Shown: positions 1 through 12,586, numbered from the stretch's first letter. The stretch is DNA of 64,000 nt from Alcaligenes ammonioxydans (GCF_019343455.1 NZ_CP049362.1:3348001-3412000); one strand, 5' to 3'. Translations and numbers: made by a program. Notes: generated from the letters alone by a model not told the origin.

Positions 1-935
1 CCTGCTTCCCGCTTTTCTTTCAGCGTCTGGCGAAACTGAACTTCACCGATACCCAGCAAGGGACTGTCGTCAATCGCGTCCCATGCCGCTTCCCAGATCG
101 CAAACCTGGCCCCCAGAGAGCTATAGCTACTGGCGCCGTTGGCCTGGTATTCGGACAAGTCTGTATAAACCTGTGCCACACGGGTTTTGACAAGGGGAGA
201 TTGATACGCCAAGACGCCGGCAGCCGTACCGAGCACGGCCAGGACAATGACACAGGCCATCGCATTGCTGCGTCGCAAATATGCCAGCAAAAACAGAAGA
301 ACAAATAAAGGGATGGCTACCCAACCACCACGCGTACCCGAGTAGTAAGAGCCCAGCAGGCCACAGAGCATGCCGACGGCCAGGAGCACCAGCCACAGAC
401 GGCGATGGGGATGGGGGTGGGGGTTACTGATTACCCAGCACAAGGCCACACCCAGCAATACCGCCATAGTCAACGACAGATTTCCAAACTGAATGGCCCC
501 GGTAAAGCCAAAGGCCTTGAACTCACCGACTTGCCACATTTTCCAATAGGCCACAGCCAAACCGCTGACCGCTCCCAAGAGCAAGCCAGCCCATAAAGCC
601 CCCGGCTTAGGTGGAAAACGACACAAACATAGAATCAATAATGCGCCGAGAGCAAATTTGACCGGGACCTCAAAGCTGCGCGCATAGCTACCGTGCCAGA
701 CTGTCGCTCCTATACTGATGCCCGCAAAAAGCAGCATGCAGACCCCAATAAGCTTTTCCTGTTTTTCCAGGGAAAGAGCTGGCAACGCAGGAATTTTCCA
801 CAGTGCAAAAAGGGCCAGCGCCCCCATCGCGTACGAATACAGATCCTTGGTGGACAACAGGCTTGCATAGAACAAGAACACAAGCCCCGATGTCAAACGG
901 TTGCCTGGACCAGTCAAAAGAGAGGGAAGAGTCAT
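1..935 (-). CDS. O-antigen ligase / Wzy-type polymerase family membrane protein, 3' end outside window
   Basis: The minus-strand frame is open from an ATG at 935 to the left edge, giving 311 visible codons; the C-terminus lies outside the window. The protein is a chain of hydrophobic segments. A periplasmic-loop motif SGTRGGW at about residues 199-205 is followed by RFAIWEAAWDAI and PLLGIG at 278-297, the pattern of the Wzy_C/O-antigen ligase (WaaL) family. That family either transfers undecaprenyl-linked O-polysaccharide to lipid A-core in the inner membrane or polymerises repeat units. A stop codon 21 nt upstream leaves this ATG as the only plausible start, although no strong ribosome site is visible. 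It diverges from the dTDP-rhamnose genes, which fits a surface-glycan role. Ligase versus polymerase cannot be settled from this part. A short HP repeat lies at residues 172-178. Confidence 0.75.
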   Translation of the reverse strand, partial: MTLPSLLTGPGNRLTSGLVFLFYASLLSTKDLYSYAMGALALFALWKIPALPALSLEKQEKLIGVCMLLFAGISIGATVWHGSYARSFEVPVKFALGALLILCLCRFPPKPGALWAGLLLGAVSGLAVAYWKMWQVGEFKAFGFTGAIQFGNLSLTMAVLLGVALCWVISNPHPHPHRRLWLVLLAVGMLCGLLGSYYSGTRGGWVAIPLFVLLFLLAYLRRSNAMACVIVLAVLGTAAGVLAYQSPLVKTRVAQVYTDLSEYQANGASSYSSLGARFAIWEAAWDAIDDSPLLGIGEVQFRQTLKEKREA

Positions 936-1310
936 ATGCGACGAGACGAAAAAAACCTAAAGCGACGGTAAACGATACTCGTACTGACTGGGACCAGGAC
1001 ACTTTCGGGCGGGTCTGTCCTGCCAAGCAAATAAAAGCGACGTAACAAATTATAATCGCCGTAACACCCGGCGTGCCGTTCAAAGAGAGCAACTAACCGT
1101 GTAACTGCGTAGCGGTCCTTGATTTATATACGCCCGTACAACAACCCCTGGCCGAAAACTCAAGAAATCGGACTGACACCCCAGGCTTGAATGTCTGCTA
1201 TCTTGCAAACTGGGTGAAGGCAAACACCTGGCCGCCTACGCCCTTTGAGGGTTTACCGTATCATGACCGTTGCGCAGTTCCCAGCTCACCCCCACGCGCC
1301 CACTCCAACT
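936..1310. other. Divergent intergenic region, O-antigen ligase-like gene / rmlB
   Basis: This roughly 375 bp spacer separates two divergent polysaccharide genes and must hold both promoters. I see AT-rich patches (around 1040-1055 and 1120-1130) that could supply -10 elements, but no sigma-70 pair I would defend. There is no JUMPStart element and no RNA gene. Its right end may be coding if rmlB starts at the ATG at 1263. Confidence 0.4.
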
Positions 1311-2375
1311 ATGCGTATTCTTGTGACAGGCGGCGCCGGCTTTATTGGCTCCGCGCTTATCCGGCATTTGCTTCAAAGCAGCGACCACCACATCCTGAAT
1401 CTCGATGTGTTGAGCTATGCCGGCAATCTGGAATCACTTGCACAAGTGCAGGGGCATCCAAACTACACGTTTCATCAAACCAATATTTGCGACGCTGCGC
1501 AGATAGCCACGCATCTACAGCAATTCAAGCCGGATATCATCATACACCTAGCTGCAGAGTCACATGTTGACCGCTCTATCGACGGACCTGCCCAGTTCAT
1601 TCAAACCAATATCGTGGGCACCTACACCTTGCTTGAGCAAAGTCGCCAGTATTGGGAAGGACTGAGCACGCGAGACAAGCCGCATTTTCGCTTTCATCAC
1701 GTTTCCACGGACGAGGTCTATGGTGATCTGGGCAAAACGGATGCACTCTTTACCGAGACGACCGCCTATAACCCCAGTTCCCCTTATTCGGCCAGCAAAG
1801 CCAGCTCCGACCATCTGGTGCGGGCCTGGCATCGCAGCTATGGTCTGCCGGTCGTCATCAGCAACTGTTCCAACAACTATGGCCCCTATCAATTTCCGGA
1901 AAAACTGATTCCCCATATGGTGCTCAGTGCCCTTAAAGGCCAAGCCTTACCGGTGTATGGGCAAGGAGACCAAGTACGCGACTGGCTGTACGTCGAGGAC
2001 CATGTGCGTGCCCTGATCGCCGTGGCCACACGGGGAAAGATAGGTCAGACTTATAACATCGGGGGAAACCAGGAACGGAGAAATCTGGAGGTAGTACAGG
2101 CGATCTGCTCCATTCTTGAGGAGCTTTGCCCTCGCAAACCGGCAGGCCTGGCCCTTTATTCAGACCTGATTACGTTTGTCGAGGATCGACCCGGTCACGA
2201 TCAGCGCTATGCCATTGATGCCAGTAAAATAAGGCGGGAGCTTGGTTGGCAGGCTCAAGAAAGCATAGAGACGGGCCTGCGCAAAACCGTACGCTGGTAT
2301 CTTGAAAACACGTCCTGGTGGGAACGCATCCTAAGCGGCGCCTACCGTCTGGACCGTCTGGGAAAACAGGTGTGA
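1311..2375 (+). CDS. rmlB: dTDP-glucose 4,6-dehydratase
   Basis: RmlB (RfbB) is the second enzyme of dTDP-L-rhamnose synthesis. It converts dTDP-glucose to dTDP-4-keto-6-deoxyglucose using bound NAD in the cytoplasm. Counting from the ATG at 1311 (354 aa), the Rossmann motif GGAGFIG is at residues 7-13. The active-site STDEVYG is at 132-138, with the Asp-Glu pair that distinguishes dehydratases from epimerases, and the YxxxK pair is Y159/K163. An in-frame ATG at 1263 has a GAGG about 12 nt upstream and would add 16 residues, so the start is not certain; 1311 matches the usual family N-terminus. It is the first gene of rmlBACD, and its stop overlaps the rmlA start. Confidence 0.95.
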   Translation: MRILVTGGAGFIGSALIRHLLQSSDHHILNLDVLSYAGNLESLAQVQGHPNYTFHQTNICDAAQIATHLQQFKPDIIIHLAAESHVDRSIDGPAQFIQTNIVGTYTLLEQSRQYWEGLSTRDKPHFRFHHVSTDEVYGDLGKTDALFTETTAYNPSSPYSASKASSDHLVRAWHRSYGLPVVISNCSNNYGPYQFPEKLIPHMVLSALKGQALPVYGQGDQVRDWLYVEDHVRALIAVATRGKIGQTYNIGGNQERRNLEVVQAICSILEELCPRKPAGLALYSDLITFVEDRPGHDQRYAIDASKIRRELGWQAQESIETGLRKTVRWYLENTSWWERILSGAYRLDRLGKQV

Positions 2376-3238
2376 AAGGAATTGTTTTGGCGGGGGGCTC
2401 AGGTACACGCCTGCATCCGATTACGATGGGTGTGTCCAAGCACTTACTGCCTGTCTACGACAAGCCGATGATCTACTATCCCTTATCCGTACTCATGCTT
2501 GCGGAAATACGGGAGATTCTGATTATCTGCACCCCAGAAGATCGGCCTAATTTCCAGAGCCTGCTAGGTGATGGCTCCCGCTTTGGCATAACACTTTCCT
2601 ACGCCGAGCAGGCCTCACCAGACGGTCTGGCTCAGGCCTTTCTGATCGGAGCGGACTTTATCGGCAAGGAGTCCGTCTGCCTGATTCTGGGCGACAATAT
2701 TTTCTACGGCTATGGCTTTAGCCAAATGCTGCGCACCGCCCGCAGCCGCGCTGAAGGCGCCACCATTTTCGGCTATCCCGTCAACAATCCGGAAAGCTTT
2801 GGCGTTGTAGAAATAGATGCAGAAGGCAAAGCCCTGTCGATTGAAGAAAAGCCGATGGTGCCCAAATCTCACCTTGCCGTTACCGGCCTGTATTTTTACG
2901 ATAATCGGGTCGTGGACCTAGCCCGCCAAGTCACCCCATCGGCTCGCGGCGAGCTGGAAATTACCGACATCAACAACGCCTATCTCCGTTTGAATGCGCT
3001 ACATGTCTCCATACTCGGGCGTGGCTTTGCGTGGCTGGACTCAGGCACTCACGAAAGTTTGATGGAGGCGGGTTCGTTTATTCGTACCATTGAACACCGT
3101 CAAGGCCTGAAAGTGGCTTGTCTGGAAGAAATTGCTTTCAATCAGGGCTGGTTACCCAGATCCGCTCTGCAGGCCCAGGCCCAGGCCTTGGAAAAAACAG
3201 GCTACGGGCAATATCTGGCCCGCTTGCTGCACCCATGA
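2372..3238 (+). CDS. rmlA: glucose-1-phosphate thymidylyltransferase
   Basis: RmlA (RfbA) makes dTDP-glucose from dTTP and glucose-1-phosphate, the committed step of dTDP-rhamnose synthesis. The protein is 288 aa, the normal length. The nucleotide-binding signature [11 protein letters not shown] is at residues 6-16, followed by the conserved [15 protein letters not shown] segment. The start is a GTG at 2372 that overlaps the rmlB stop in a GTGA arrangement, which implies translational coupling. A longer frame reaching into rmlB would add residues with no family counterpart. The next gene, rmlC, begins 1 nt after the stop. Confidence 0.96.
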   Translation: MKGIVLAGGSGTRLHPITMGVSKHLLPVYDKPMIYYPLSVLMLAEIREILIICTPEDRPNFQSLLGDGSRFGITLSYAEQASPDGLAQAFLIGADFIGKESVCLILGDNIFYGYGFSQMLRTARSRAEGATIFGYPVNNPESFGVVEIDAEGKALSIEEKPMVPKSHLAVTGLYFYDNRVVDLARQVTPSARGELEITDINNAYLRLNALHVSILGRGFAWLDSGTHESLMEAGSFIRTIEHRQGLKVACLEEIAFNQGWLPRSALQAQAQALEKTGYGQYLARLLHP

Positions 3239-3239
3239 T

Positions 3240-3779
3240 ATGCACATTCATACCACCTCTTTACCCGGCGTTCTGATTATTGAGCCGCGCGTCTTTCACG
3301 ACGAACGAGGCTATTTCAAGGAAAGCTTTAATGCGGCTCGCTATCAAACGCTGGCCGGCATAGACAGTGTCTTTGTACAGGACAATCAGTCCTGCTCCAG
3401 GGCCTGCGTTCTACGAGGACTGCATTTTCAAAGGACCAGGCCTCAAGGCAAGCTGATTGGCGTTACGCGCGGTGCCATATTTGATGTCGTCGTTGATATA
3501 GACCCCCACTCCAGCACATTCGGACACCATCTTGGCGTAGAACTCAGCCAGGACAATCACAAACAGCTGTGGGTCCCGCCTGGCTATGCGCACGGTTATT
3601 GTGTGCTCAGTGCCGAGGCGGATGTCAGCTATAAATGTACGGACTACTATCGACCCGACGATGAAGGTGGGCTGGCCTGGGACTGCCCACGGTTAGGCAT
3701 CGACTGGCCCATTCCGAACCCCATCCTGTCTGCCAAAGACAAAATGCACCCGGGATTGGAGCAATTTCTGCGGCCATGA
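3240..3779 (+). CDS. rmlC: dTDP-4-dehydrorhamnose 3,5-epimerase
   Basis: RmlC (RfbC) epimerises C3 and C5 of dTDP-4-keto-6-deoxyglucose. The 179-aa product is the usual cupin-fold size. RGLHFQ at residues 59-64 holds the catalytic base His62, and the DERGYFKE segment near residues 21-28 and the WVPPGYAHG segment are also typical. The ATG at 3240 begins 1 nt after the rmlA stop and gives the expected N-terminus. Its last bases overlap the rmlD start (ATGA). Confidence 0.96.
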   Translation: MHIHTTSLPGVLIIEPRVFHDERGYFKESFNAARYQTLAGIDSVFVQDNQSCSRACVLRGLHFQRTRPQGKLIGVTRGAIFDVVVDIDPHSSTFGHHLGVELSQDNHKQLWVPPGYAHGYCVLSAEADVSYKCTDYYRPDDEGGLAWDCPRLGIDWPIPNPILSAKDKMHPGLEQFLRP

Positions 3780-4681
3780 CCAGGATTTTGATCAGCGGTG
3801 GGCACGGCCAACTCGGTCAAGCACTCACCCAGCAAGCCACCCACTTGCACCTCATATCTTTGGGGCATCAGGAACTCGACGTCACGCAACGCGCCTGTCT
3901 TGAACGCGCCCTGGATCGCCACCAGGCAGATATCGTGATCAACGCTGCCGCCTACACCGCGGTAGACAACGCTGAAACCGATGTCGAACGGGCATACCGA
4001 GTCAACGCGATCGCTCCGGGCTTGATGGCGTCGGTCTGTGCCGAGCGCGGTATTCAGATGCTGCACCTTTCCACCGATTATGTTTTTGATGGTCTGGCCG
4101 CTCAGCCATATGCGGAAGACGCGCCGACCAACCCTATCAGTGTCTATGGACATAGCAAACGAGAAGGGGAACAAGCCGTTCTGCGCGCCCTGCCCTCGGC
4201 CCTCATTTTGCGTACCAGCCGGGTGTTCAGCCCATTTGGGAACAACTTTCTGACTCGTCTGTTGACGCTTGCTCAGGAACGCTCGGAATTGAGCCTCGTA
4301 GATGATCAAACAAGCGGTCCGACCTATGCCCCCCATCTGGCGCGGATCGTCTTGCAGCTGGCAGAAAGGCTGCTTGCATCAAGTTCAGACACAGGCTCGT
4401 TACCGCTTACAGGCATTGTCCATTTCTCTGGCCTTCCCTGCATCAGCTGGTACGGTTTCGCCCAGGAAATCATTGGACAAGCGGTCAAGCTGGGCTTGCT
4501 GGGCACCGCGCCGACACTCACCCCCATCCCGGCCAGCCACTACCCGACACCTGCCCGACGACCTGCCCAATCAGGACTGCAGCAAGACCGTGTAGACGCC
4601 CTGCTAGGCAAGGACACTATAGAAAGAGACTGGCGCAAGGGAATTGAACACAGCCTTTTGTTTCTGCAAAAAACCCGCTAA
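3776..4681 (+). CDS. rmlD: dTDP-4-dehydrorhamnose reductase
   Basis: RmlD (RfbD) performs the last step, NAD(P)H-dependent reduction to dTDP-L-rhamnose. The protein is 301 aa and has the N-terminal dinucleotide motif GGHGQLG at residues 8-14, then NAAAYTAVD, STDYVFDG and a YxxxK pair in YGHSKREGE. These are features of the reductase branch of extended short-chain dehydrogenases. It starts inside the rmlC stop codon (ATGA overlap) and ends the four-gene rml operon. No rhamnosyltransferase is present in the window, so the acceptor glycan is unknown. Confidence 0.95.
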   Translation: MTRILISGGHGQLGQALTQQATHLHLISLGHQELDVTQRACLERALDRHQADIVINAAAYTAVDNAETDVERAYRVNAIAPGLMASVCAERGIQMLHLSTDYVFDGLAAQPYAEDAPTNPISVYGHSKREGEQAVLRALPSALILRTSRVFSPFGNNFLTRLLTLAQERSELSLVDDQTSGPTYAPHLARIVLQLAERLLASSSDTGSLPLTGIVHFSGLPCISWYGFAQEIIGQAVKLGLLGTAPTLTPIPASHYPTPARRPAQSGLQQDRVDALLGKDTIERDWRKGIEHSLLFLQKTR

Positions 4682-4853
4682 CCCGGGCATGAAACACCCT
4701 GTCTGAGCAACTCAAACCCGGCAGACAACAAGACCAAGCCTAGGCTTGTACGCCAGATTCGAATTTGAAGCCCCCATCTCTTCTCACCCAGCGGGGCAAT
4801 CAGCATCATTGTCAGTGTGATCGCTGCTGCCCCTCTGAGCCCCCTCCAGACGC

Positions 4854-4883
4854 AAAAAAGCCACCCCTGGGGGTGGCTTTTTC
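4854..4883. terminator. Bidirectional rho-independent terminator between rmlD and atpC
   Basis: A 9-bp perfect stem (AGCCACCCC at 4859-4867 with GGGGTGGCT at 4870-4878) is flanked by an A-run on its left (4854-4859) and a T-run on its right (4878-4882). It can therefore terminate both the rml operon (+) and the atp operon (-), which converge here. The rest of the 224-bp gap (4682-4905) shows nothing else. Confidence 0.85.
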
Positions 4884-4905
4884 TCGGACACTGCCGATGT
4901 CTGGA

Positions 4906-5328
4906 TCAGTGCTTGCGCACGTCACGCAAACGACGTGCTGCGGCTGCCTGAGCGGCCAGCATGGCCAGCTCGGCTTCCACAACAGCGATATCGGCCTTGT
5001 CCTTGGTGTTGCGCAGGGCCTCTTCCGCATGTTTGCGGGCTTCCAGCGCCTTTGCTTCATCCAAGTCGTGTGCGCGAATCGCGGTATCCGACAATACAGT
5101 GACTTTCCCAGGCTGAACCTCGAGTATGCCGCCAGCGACAAAGATGTGCTCTTCGCTGCCATCGTCCATAACGATCTTCAGCGTGCCGGGACGAATCCGC
5201 GAGATCAGGGGAGTGTGACCGGGCAAAATACCCAATTCTCCAGCCTCGCCGGGCAGCGCCACGAACTTTGCCTCACCAGCAAAGATCGATTCTTCGGCAC
5301 TGACCACGTCAACATGAAGCTTAGCCAT
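4906..5328 (-). CDS. atpC: ATP synthase F1 epsilon subunit
   Basis: Epsilon is part of the F1 central stalk and couples rotation to, and restrains, ATP hydrolysis. The 140-aa product has the N-terminal beta-barrel ([18 protein letters not shown], then [12 protein letters not shown]) and a C-terminal helical hairpin rich in Ala and charged residues. The ATG at 5328 has AAGGA about 7 nt upstream. A frame two codons longer lacks that spacing. It is the last gene of the atp operon, 12 nt after atpD. Confidence 0.96.
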   Translation of the reverse strand: MAKLHVDVVSAEESIFAGEAKFVALPGEAGELGILPGHTPLISRIRPGTLKIVMDDGSEEHIFVAGGILEVQPGKVTVLSDTAIRAHDLDEAKALEARKHAEEALRNTKDKADIAVVEAELAMLAAQAAAARRLRDVRKH

Positions 5329-5340
5329 GAGCAATCCTTA

Positions 5341-7715
<2,375 letters not shown>

Positions 7716-7778
7716 CACACTTTCCTGTAAGGGCATTATCGGGAGCCCGACTAGGTTGTCGACTCCCGCTAATCATGA

Positions 7779-7795
7779 CGCCGGGGTTTCCGGCG
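7779..7795 (-). repeat. Stem-loop in the atpA-atpG spacer
   Basis: A perfect 6-bp GC stem, CGCCGG (7779-7784) with CCGGCG (7790-7795), encloses a 5-nt loop. A second weaker GGGAG/CTCCC pair lies at 7741-7766. There is no T-run, so it is not a standard terminator. An mRNA stability or translation-spacing role is a guess. Confidence 0.45.
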
Positions 7796-7809
7796 CCTGC
7801 CAACAATGA

Positions 7810-9351
7810 TTAGAAAGCGCCGTGCTTTTTGAAGTCCTGGATGGCTGTAACCAACTCAGCCTCGTCTTCTTTAACCAGTTCCTTCTTGCTTTCGATACGC
7901 TCAACCAGAGCAGCGAACTTGCTGCGCAGGTGATCTTTCAGGCCTTTTTCGAAAGGCAGAACCTGAGCGACTTCCAGATCGTCGAAGTAACCGTTGTTCA
8001 CAGCGTACAGGCTCACGGCCAGTTCCCACACCGCCAGAGGCTGGTACTGGGGCTGCTTGAGCAGTTCGACCACGCGCTTACCACGCTCCAGCTGGCGACG
8101 GGTTGCGTCGTCCAGGTCGGAAGCAAACTGAGCAAACGCAGCCAATTCACGGTACTGAGCCAAGTCGGTACGAATACCGCCGGACAGTTTCTTGATGACC
8201 TTGGTTTGAGCAGCGCCACCCACACGGGACACCGAAATACCGGCGTTAATAGCGGGACGTACACCAGCGTTGAACAGGTCGGACTCCAGGAAGATCTGAC
8301 CGTCAGTAATCGAAATCACGTTGGTTGGAACGAAAGCGGAAACGTCACCGGCTTGCGTTTCAATGATGGGCAGTGCGGTCAGAGAACCGGTCTTGCCTTT
8401 CACTTCACCGTTGGTGAATTTTTCCACGTACTCAGCGTTCACACGAGCAGCACGCTCGAGCAGACGGGAGTGCAGGTAGAACACGTCGCCAGGGTAGGCT
8501 TCACGGCCTGGTGGGCGACGCAGCAACAGGGATACTTGACGGTAGGCCCAAGCTTGCTTGGTCAAGTCGTCATAAATGATCAGGGCGTCTTCGCCACGAT
8601 CACGGAAGTATTCGCCCATGGTGCAACCGGAGTAAGGAGCCAGGTATTGCATGGCGGCGGACTCGGAAGCCGAGGCGGCCACAACAATCGTGTACTCCAG
8701 AGCACCGTGCTCTTCGAGCTTGCGCACCACGTTGTTGATCGTGGAGGCTTTTTGGCCCACGGCAACGTAGATACATTTAACGCCATTGCCCTTTTGAGCA
8801 ATGATGGTGTCCACAGCCACGGCAGTTTTACCGGTCTGACGGTCACCAATGATCAGTTCGCGCTGACCACGGCCGATTGGCACCATGGAGTCCACGGCTT
8901 TGGTGCCGGTCTGCATGGGCTGGGAGACGGACTCACGGGCAATAACGCCAGGAGCCACTTTCTCGATGACGTCAGTCATCTTGGCGTTGATCGGGCCCTT
9001 GCCGTCGATAGGCATACCCAGGGTATCAACCACACGACCCAGCAGTTCGGGGCCAACAGGTACTTCCAGAATGCGGCCAGTTGTTTTAACTGCGTCGCCT
9101 TCGGAAACACCGGTGTATTCACCCAGAATCACGGCGCCGACAGAGTCGCGCTCGAGGTTAAGGGCCAGACCGAACGTGTTGTTCGGAAATTCGAGCATTT
9201 CGCCCTGCATCACATCGGACAAACCGTGGATGCGCGTAATACCGTCGGTCACGGATACGACCGTGCCTTGTGTACGAACGTCAGTCGACGCACCCAGGCC
9301 TTCGATGCGGCTCTTGAGCAGTTCGCTGATCTCGGACGGATTAAGTTGCAT
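7810..9351 (-). CDS. atpA: ATP synthase F1 alpha subunit
   Basis: This is the non-catalytic nucleotide-binding subunit of F1. The 513-aa protein has Walker A GDRQTGKT at residues 169-176, the [16 protein letters not shown]alker B region and the VGGAAQTK arginine-finger region (SRVGGAAQ). The ATG at 9351 follows CAGGAG at good spacing. Order and length are standard. Confidence 0.97.
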   Translation of the reverse strand: MQLNPSEISELLKSRIEGLGASTDVRTQGTVVSVTDGITRIHGLSDVMQGEMLEFPNNTFGLALNLERDSVGAVILGEYTGVSEGDAVKTTGRILEVPVGPELLGRVVDTLGMPIDGKGPINAKMTDVIEKVAPGVIARESVSQPMQTGTKAVDSMVPIGRGQRELIIGDRQTGKTAVAVDTIIAQKGNGVKCIYVAVGQKASTINNVVRKLEEHGALEYTIVVAASASESAAMQYLAPYSGCTMGEYFRDRGEDALIIYDDLTKQAWAYRQVSLLLRRPPGREAYPGDVFYLHSRLLERAARVNAEYVEKFTNGEVKGKTGSLTALPIIETQAGDVSAFVPTNVISITDGQIFLESDLFNAGVRPAINAGISVSRVGGAAQTKVIKKLSGGIRTDLAQYRELAAFAQFASDLDDATRRQLERGKRVVELLKQPQYQPLAVWELAVSLYAVNNGYFDDLEVAQVLPFEKGLKDHLRSKFAALVERIESKKELVKEDEAELVTAIQDFKKHGAF

Positions 9352-9386
9352 GTTCAGACTCCTGAAATCCTGTTTACTGACTCGCG

Positions 9387-9926
9387 CTATGCGGTCAGCG
9401 TATCGCGCATGCTGGCCAGCCGGGCCTGCACGGAAGTGTCGAGCACCTGGTCACCAACAATTACCCGAATACCGCCGATAAGGTCAGCGTCGACGGTCAC
9501 AGTCGGTTTTAGCTTCAGGCCAAACTTTTTCTCCAGCCCAGCGGTCAGCTCAGCAACCTGAGCCTCAGCCATCGGGAAAGCACTGATAATTTGTGCCTGC
9601 GCCGTGCCTTCGAGTTGGTGTTTCAATAGATCAAACTGTTCTGCAATCTGTGGCAGCAGCAAGATGCGCTGGTTATCCACCAACAATTGAAGAAAGTTGC
9701 GAGCCTTTTCGGTGACCTGTGACTTAACCAGGCCCGTAAAGAGTTCGAGTCGCTGCCCGTTATTCAGGCGCGGATCGTTCAGTGCCTCGCGCACATCGTG
9801 GAGACCGGCCACCTGAGCCATTTCGGACAACAGGGCCGACCACGATTCGAGGCCCTGGCTGTCGTCGCGTACCGCGGCGAACAGGGCTTCGGCGTAAGGT
9901 CTGGCAATAGTCGATAGTTCAGCCAT
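9387..9926 (-). CDS. atpH: ATP synthase F1 delta subunit
   Basis: Delta sits on top of F1 and joins it to the b-subunit stator. The 179-aa protein has the typical N-terminus ([16 protein letters not shown]) and the C-terminal segment [17 protein letters not shown] with the conserved GG. It begins 14 nt after atpF and ends 35 nt before atpA. Confidence 0.95.
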   Translation of the reverse strand: MAELSTIARPYAEALFAAVRDDSQGLESWSALLSEMAQVAGLHDVREALNDPRLNNGQRLELFTGLVKSQVTEKARNFLQLLVDNQRILLLPQIAEQFDLLKHQLEGTAQAQIISAFPMAEAQVAELTAGLEKKFGLKLKPTVTVDADLIGGIRVIVGDQVLDTSVQARLASMRDTLTA

Positions 9927-9940
9927 GGCCTGCCTTGATG

Positions 9941-10411
9941 TTAAAGTTCTGCCTTGAGCTGCTCGAGCAGCTGGGCGTGCGCATTCGCGTCAACTTCGCG
10001 TCGCAAGATTTGCTCGGCACCCTTGACAGCCAAGGCAGCCACTTCGCTACGCAGACCTTCACGTACGCGTTGCACTTCCTGGTTAGCGTCTTGCTGGGCC
10101 TGCGCAATAATGCGGGCTTTTTCGGCTTCAGCTTCACGACGAGCTTGCTCCAAAAGAGCAGTCGCTTGTTTTTCAGCGTCGACAATACGTTGATGGTTGT
10201 CGGACTTGGCCGAGGCTTCCATCAGGCTGATACGCGCTTGGGCCTGTGCCAGATCGGCCTTGCCTTTGTCAGCAGCAGCCAAACCATCAGCGATTTTCTG
10301 ACGACGATCATCGATTGCTTTCGTCAGTGGCGGCCATACGAATTTCATCGTAAACCAGGCCAAAACGAAAAACACGATCATCTGAAAAAAGAGAGTCGCG
10401 TTTAAATTCAC
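9941..10411 (-). CDS. atpF: ATP synthase F0 b subunit
   Basis: This is the peripheral stalk subunit. It is 156 aa with one N-terminal membrane helix (residues about 5-26, ending in KFVWPPL) and a long charged, Ala-rich helix to the end that forms the dimeric coiled coil. The start ([15 protein letters not shown]) is typical for beta- and gammaproteobacteria. The 153-nt spacer to atpE holds a 7-bp inverted repeat (AGCGGTG 10482-10488, CACCGCT 10509-10515). Confidence 0.96.
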   Translation of the reverse strand: MNLNATLFFQMIVFFVLAWFTMKFVWPPLTKAIDDRRQKIADGLAAADKGKADLAQAQARISLMEASAKSDNHQRIVDAEKQATALLEQARREAEAEKARIIAQAQQDANQEVQRVREGLRSEVAALAVKGAEQILRREVDANAHAQLLEQLKAEL

Positions 10412-10564
10412 GGTCGTATCCCTTCAATACCACGTGTGTAGGAGGCGCTAGCGTCCTGACACATGTATGTTCAAGTCGACAAGCGGTGCATGATCAAACC
10501 GAGCAACACACCGCTAACGACGACTGCCTGCCCGTCTGCCAGGAATGGCAACGGACTCGCCTTA

Positions 10565-10855
<291 letters not shown>

Positions 10856-10857
10856 TT

Positions 10858-10874
10858 AGCAGGCCAGGCCTGCT
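10858..10874 (-). repeat. Perfect palindrome in the atpB-atpE spacer
   Basis: AGCAGGCC and GGCCTGCT form 8-nt arms around a single central A in the 104-nt gap between atpB and atpE. In RNA this would fold as a compact hairpin just upstream of the atpE ribosome-binding region. An RNA processing or stability role in raising atpE expression is inference. Confidence 0.5.
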
Positions 10875-10911
10875 CCCCCCAACCAGACACCATTGCCCGG
10901 TCGGAATCGGA

Positions 10912-11793
10912 TTAATGGCCTTCGTGTGCTTGTCCGATATAGACAAGGGTGAGCATCATGAAGATGAACGCCTGGAGCAACACAATCAGAATGTGGAAAA
11001 TTGCCCACACAGAACCGGCCAGAATGTGACCGATACCCAGTCCCAGGCTGGCGCCATTAAACCCTGTCCATGCGCCACCCAGCAGAGCGATCAACATGAA
11101 AACCAGTTCACCGGCAAACATATTGCCGAACAACCGCATCCCCAAAGACACAGACTTGGCCGCGTATTCGATGCAGTTCAGCAAGAAGTTGAAAGGTGCA
11201 AGCACGACAGCCATCAGGCCGCTTGCGGTGAACGGTGCAGTAAACAGCTCTTTGACAAAACCGCCGGGGTGCTTGATCTTGATGCCGTAGTAGAACATCA
11301 GCAGCAGCACGCCCAGAGACATACCCATAGGCACGTTCAAGTCGGCGGTTGGCAAAATACGGTGGTAGTACAGCGGGTCGCCATGCTCGGAAGCCAGACC
11401 AGTCTGAATGAAAATCCAGCCCAGACCGTCAACGGGCAACAAGTCCAGCACGTTCATCATGACGATCCACAGGAATACCGTCAGCGCCAGAGGCGAGACG
11501 AACTTGCGGGACTCGGCATTGGGAACAATGGATTTGGCCTGGTCTTCAACCCAGTCAACCAGCATTTCAACAAAAGACTGCAAGCGGCCTGGCACACCAG
11601 CTGTAGCGGCCGAAGCAGCACGCCACATAAAGAAAACCACAACCAGACCCATCAGCAGGGACCAGAACATGGAGTCGTAGTTAATGACACCGAAGTTGGC
11701 CAGAACATCCTGTTTTTCACCCAAGTTGTTCAAGTGAACCAAGTGATGCTGGATGTACCCTGACTGAGGCGAAATATCACTAGCAGCAGCCAT
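10912..11793 (-). CDS. atpB: ATP synthase F0 a subunit
   Basis: Subunit a forms the two proton half-channels beside the c ring. The 293-aa protein has about six hydrophobic segments and the essential arginine at residue 220 in [14 protein letters not shown]. An N-terminal extension before the first helix (residues 1-42) is common in betaproteobacteria. The ATG at 11793 gives this normal form. It lies between atpI and atpE. Confidence 0.96.
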   Translation of the reverse strand: MAAASDISPQSGYIQHHLVHLNNLGEKQDVLANFGVINYDSMFWSLLMGLVVVFFMWRAASAATAGVPGRLQSFVEMLVDWVEDQAKSIVPNAESRKFVSPLALTVFLWIVMMNVLDLLPVDGLGWIFIQTGLASEHGDPLYYHRILPTADLNVPMGMSLGVLLLMFYYGIKIKHPGGFVKELFTAPFTASGLMAVVLAPFNFLLNCIEYAAKSVSLGMRLFGNMFAGELVFMLIALLGGAWTGFNGASLGLGIGHILAGSVWAIFHILIVLLQAFIFMMLTLVYIGQAHEGH

Positions 11794-11849
11794 CTGTATT
11801 TACCCTGTGATGTATACGTTATGGGACAAGCCCGTGAAACAAAAATCCC

Positions 11850-12335
11850 TTATGGCAGCTTGCGAAAAAACAGCAGCAGCACATATCCCTTCAAGACACA
11901 CAGCAGGCCAAACAGCAAGGCAGGCCAGACCAGCCAGCCTGTATTTGCCATGGCAGCAGTTGCCAGTGTCAATACCGCAAAACCAAGCTTGAAGGCCTCT
12001 CCCCAGAAAAAGGAGAGCGCTCCGGCGTTGCCGCCGCCCATCAAACCCAGCAAAAGACGCAATGCGAACAATGCGTTAGGCACAAAATAAGCAGCCGCAC
12101 CAATCAGTGCTGAGGCTGCTGCAGATGCGCCGGAAATCCATGCCGACAGAACAATAGCCAACAGGCCCATAAAAGCCTGGGCAGCAAGTGTACGCACAAT
12201 TCCTTGCCCTGCCCGGCGAGCCATACGGCTACGTTGCTCAGGCGTCAGTACAACGGGTTCAGGAATGGGCGACATATCTCCTGCTGGGTGCACCTTGGCT
12301 GGGGTGCCTGTTTGCTGATCAATCGGCTCGCTCAT
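11850..12335 (-). CDS. atpI: ATP synthase accessory protein AtpI
   Basis: AtpI is the small membrane protein at the head of many atp operons; in several bacteria it assists c-ring assembly or magnesium supply. The 161-aa product has a polar N-terminal tail (residues 1-45) and four hydrophobic segments with the family's G-rich and Lys-containing pattern (GYVLLLFFRKLP at the end). I chose the ATG at 12335; a TTG four codons earlier is possible and neither has a good ribosome site. Identity rests on topology and position as well as sequence. Confidence 0.85.
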   Translation of the reverse strand: MSEPIDQQTGTPAKVHPAGDMSPIPEPVVLTPEQRSRMARRAGQGIVRTLAAQAFMGLLAIVLSAWISGASAAASALIGAAAYFVPNALFALRLLLGLMGGGNAGALSFFWGEAFKLGFAVLTLATAAMANTGWLVWPALLFGLLCVLKGYVLLLFFRKLP

Positions 12336-12450
12336 AGTAGGAAACAATCAGATAACGTTGTGTGGGTGGATGCACTGCAAAGGCTTCTAGCCAATCCATC
12401 CGCGCAATATTATCGGCCCCTTTTAAAAGCCGCTGTCGTCAAACCCATAA

Positions 12451-12480
12451 AGTATAGCGTCTTTTTTTTGTTGTAAGCAA
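12451..12480 (-). promoter_or_regulatory. Predicted sigma-70 promoter of the atp operon
   Basis: On the minus strand, TTGCTT (12480-12475) and TATACT (12456-12451) are separated by 18 nt that include an A-rich run. This lies about 115 nt upstream of atpI. A second weaker GATAAT is closer to the gene but has no matching -35. Confidence 0.6.
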
Positions 12481-12483
12481 ATT

Positions 12484-12517
12484 CAGCCTTGCTTGTTTGA
12501 TACTTAATGCAAGGCTG
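12484..12517. repeat. Inverted repeat just upstream of the atp promoter
   Basis: CAGCCTTGC (12484-12492) and GCAAGGCTG (12509-12517) are perfect 9-nt arms with a 16-nt AT-rich centre, ending 3 nt upstream of the predicted atp -35 element. There is no T-run, so it is more like an operator than a terminator. Confidence 0.5.
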
Positions 12518-12556
12518 ATATTCGCAATCTCAATGACATCAAGGGGTACGCTTATT

Positions 12557-12586
12557 TTGTAACATTGCAGTGCAGCAATTTTACAA
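12557..12586. repeat. Long interrupted palindrome between enoyl-CoA hydratase and atpI
   Basis: TTGTAACATTGC (12557-12568) and GCAATTTTACAA (12575-12586) are 12-nt arms with one mismatch around AGTGCA. It sits 34 nt past the enoyl-CoA hydratase stop. Without a U-tract it is not a clear terminator, and the symmetry suggests a protein-binding site. Confidence 0.5.

Noticed and set aside
1187..1570. 127-codon frame overlapping the start of rmlB
   Set aside because: Overlaps rmlB out of frame, with no domain or ribosome site.
7822..9561. 579-codon plus-strand frame opposite atpA
   Set aside because: Shadow of the highly biased codon use of atpA; no ribosome site or recognisable domain.
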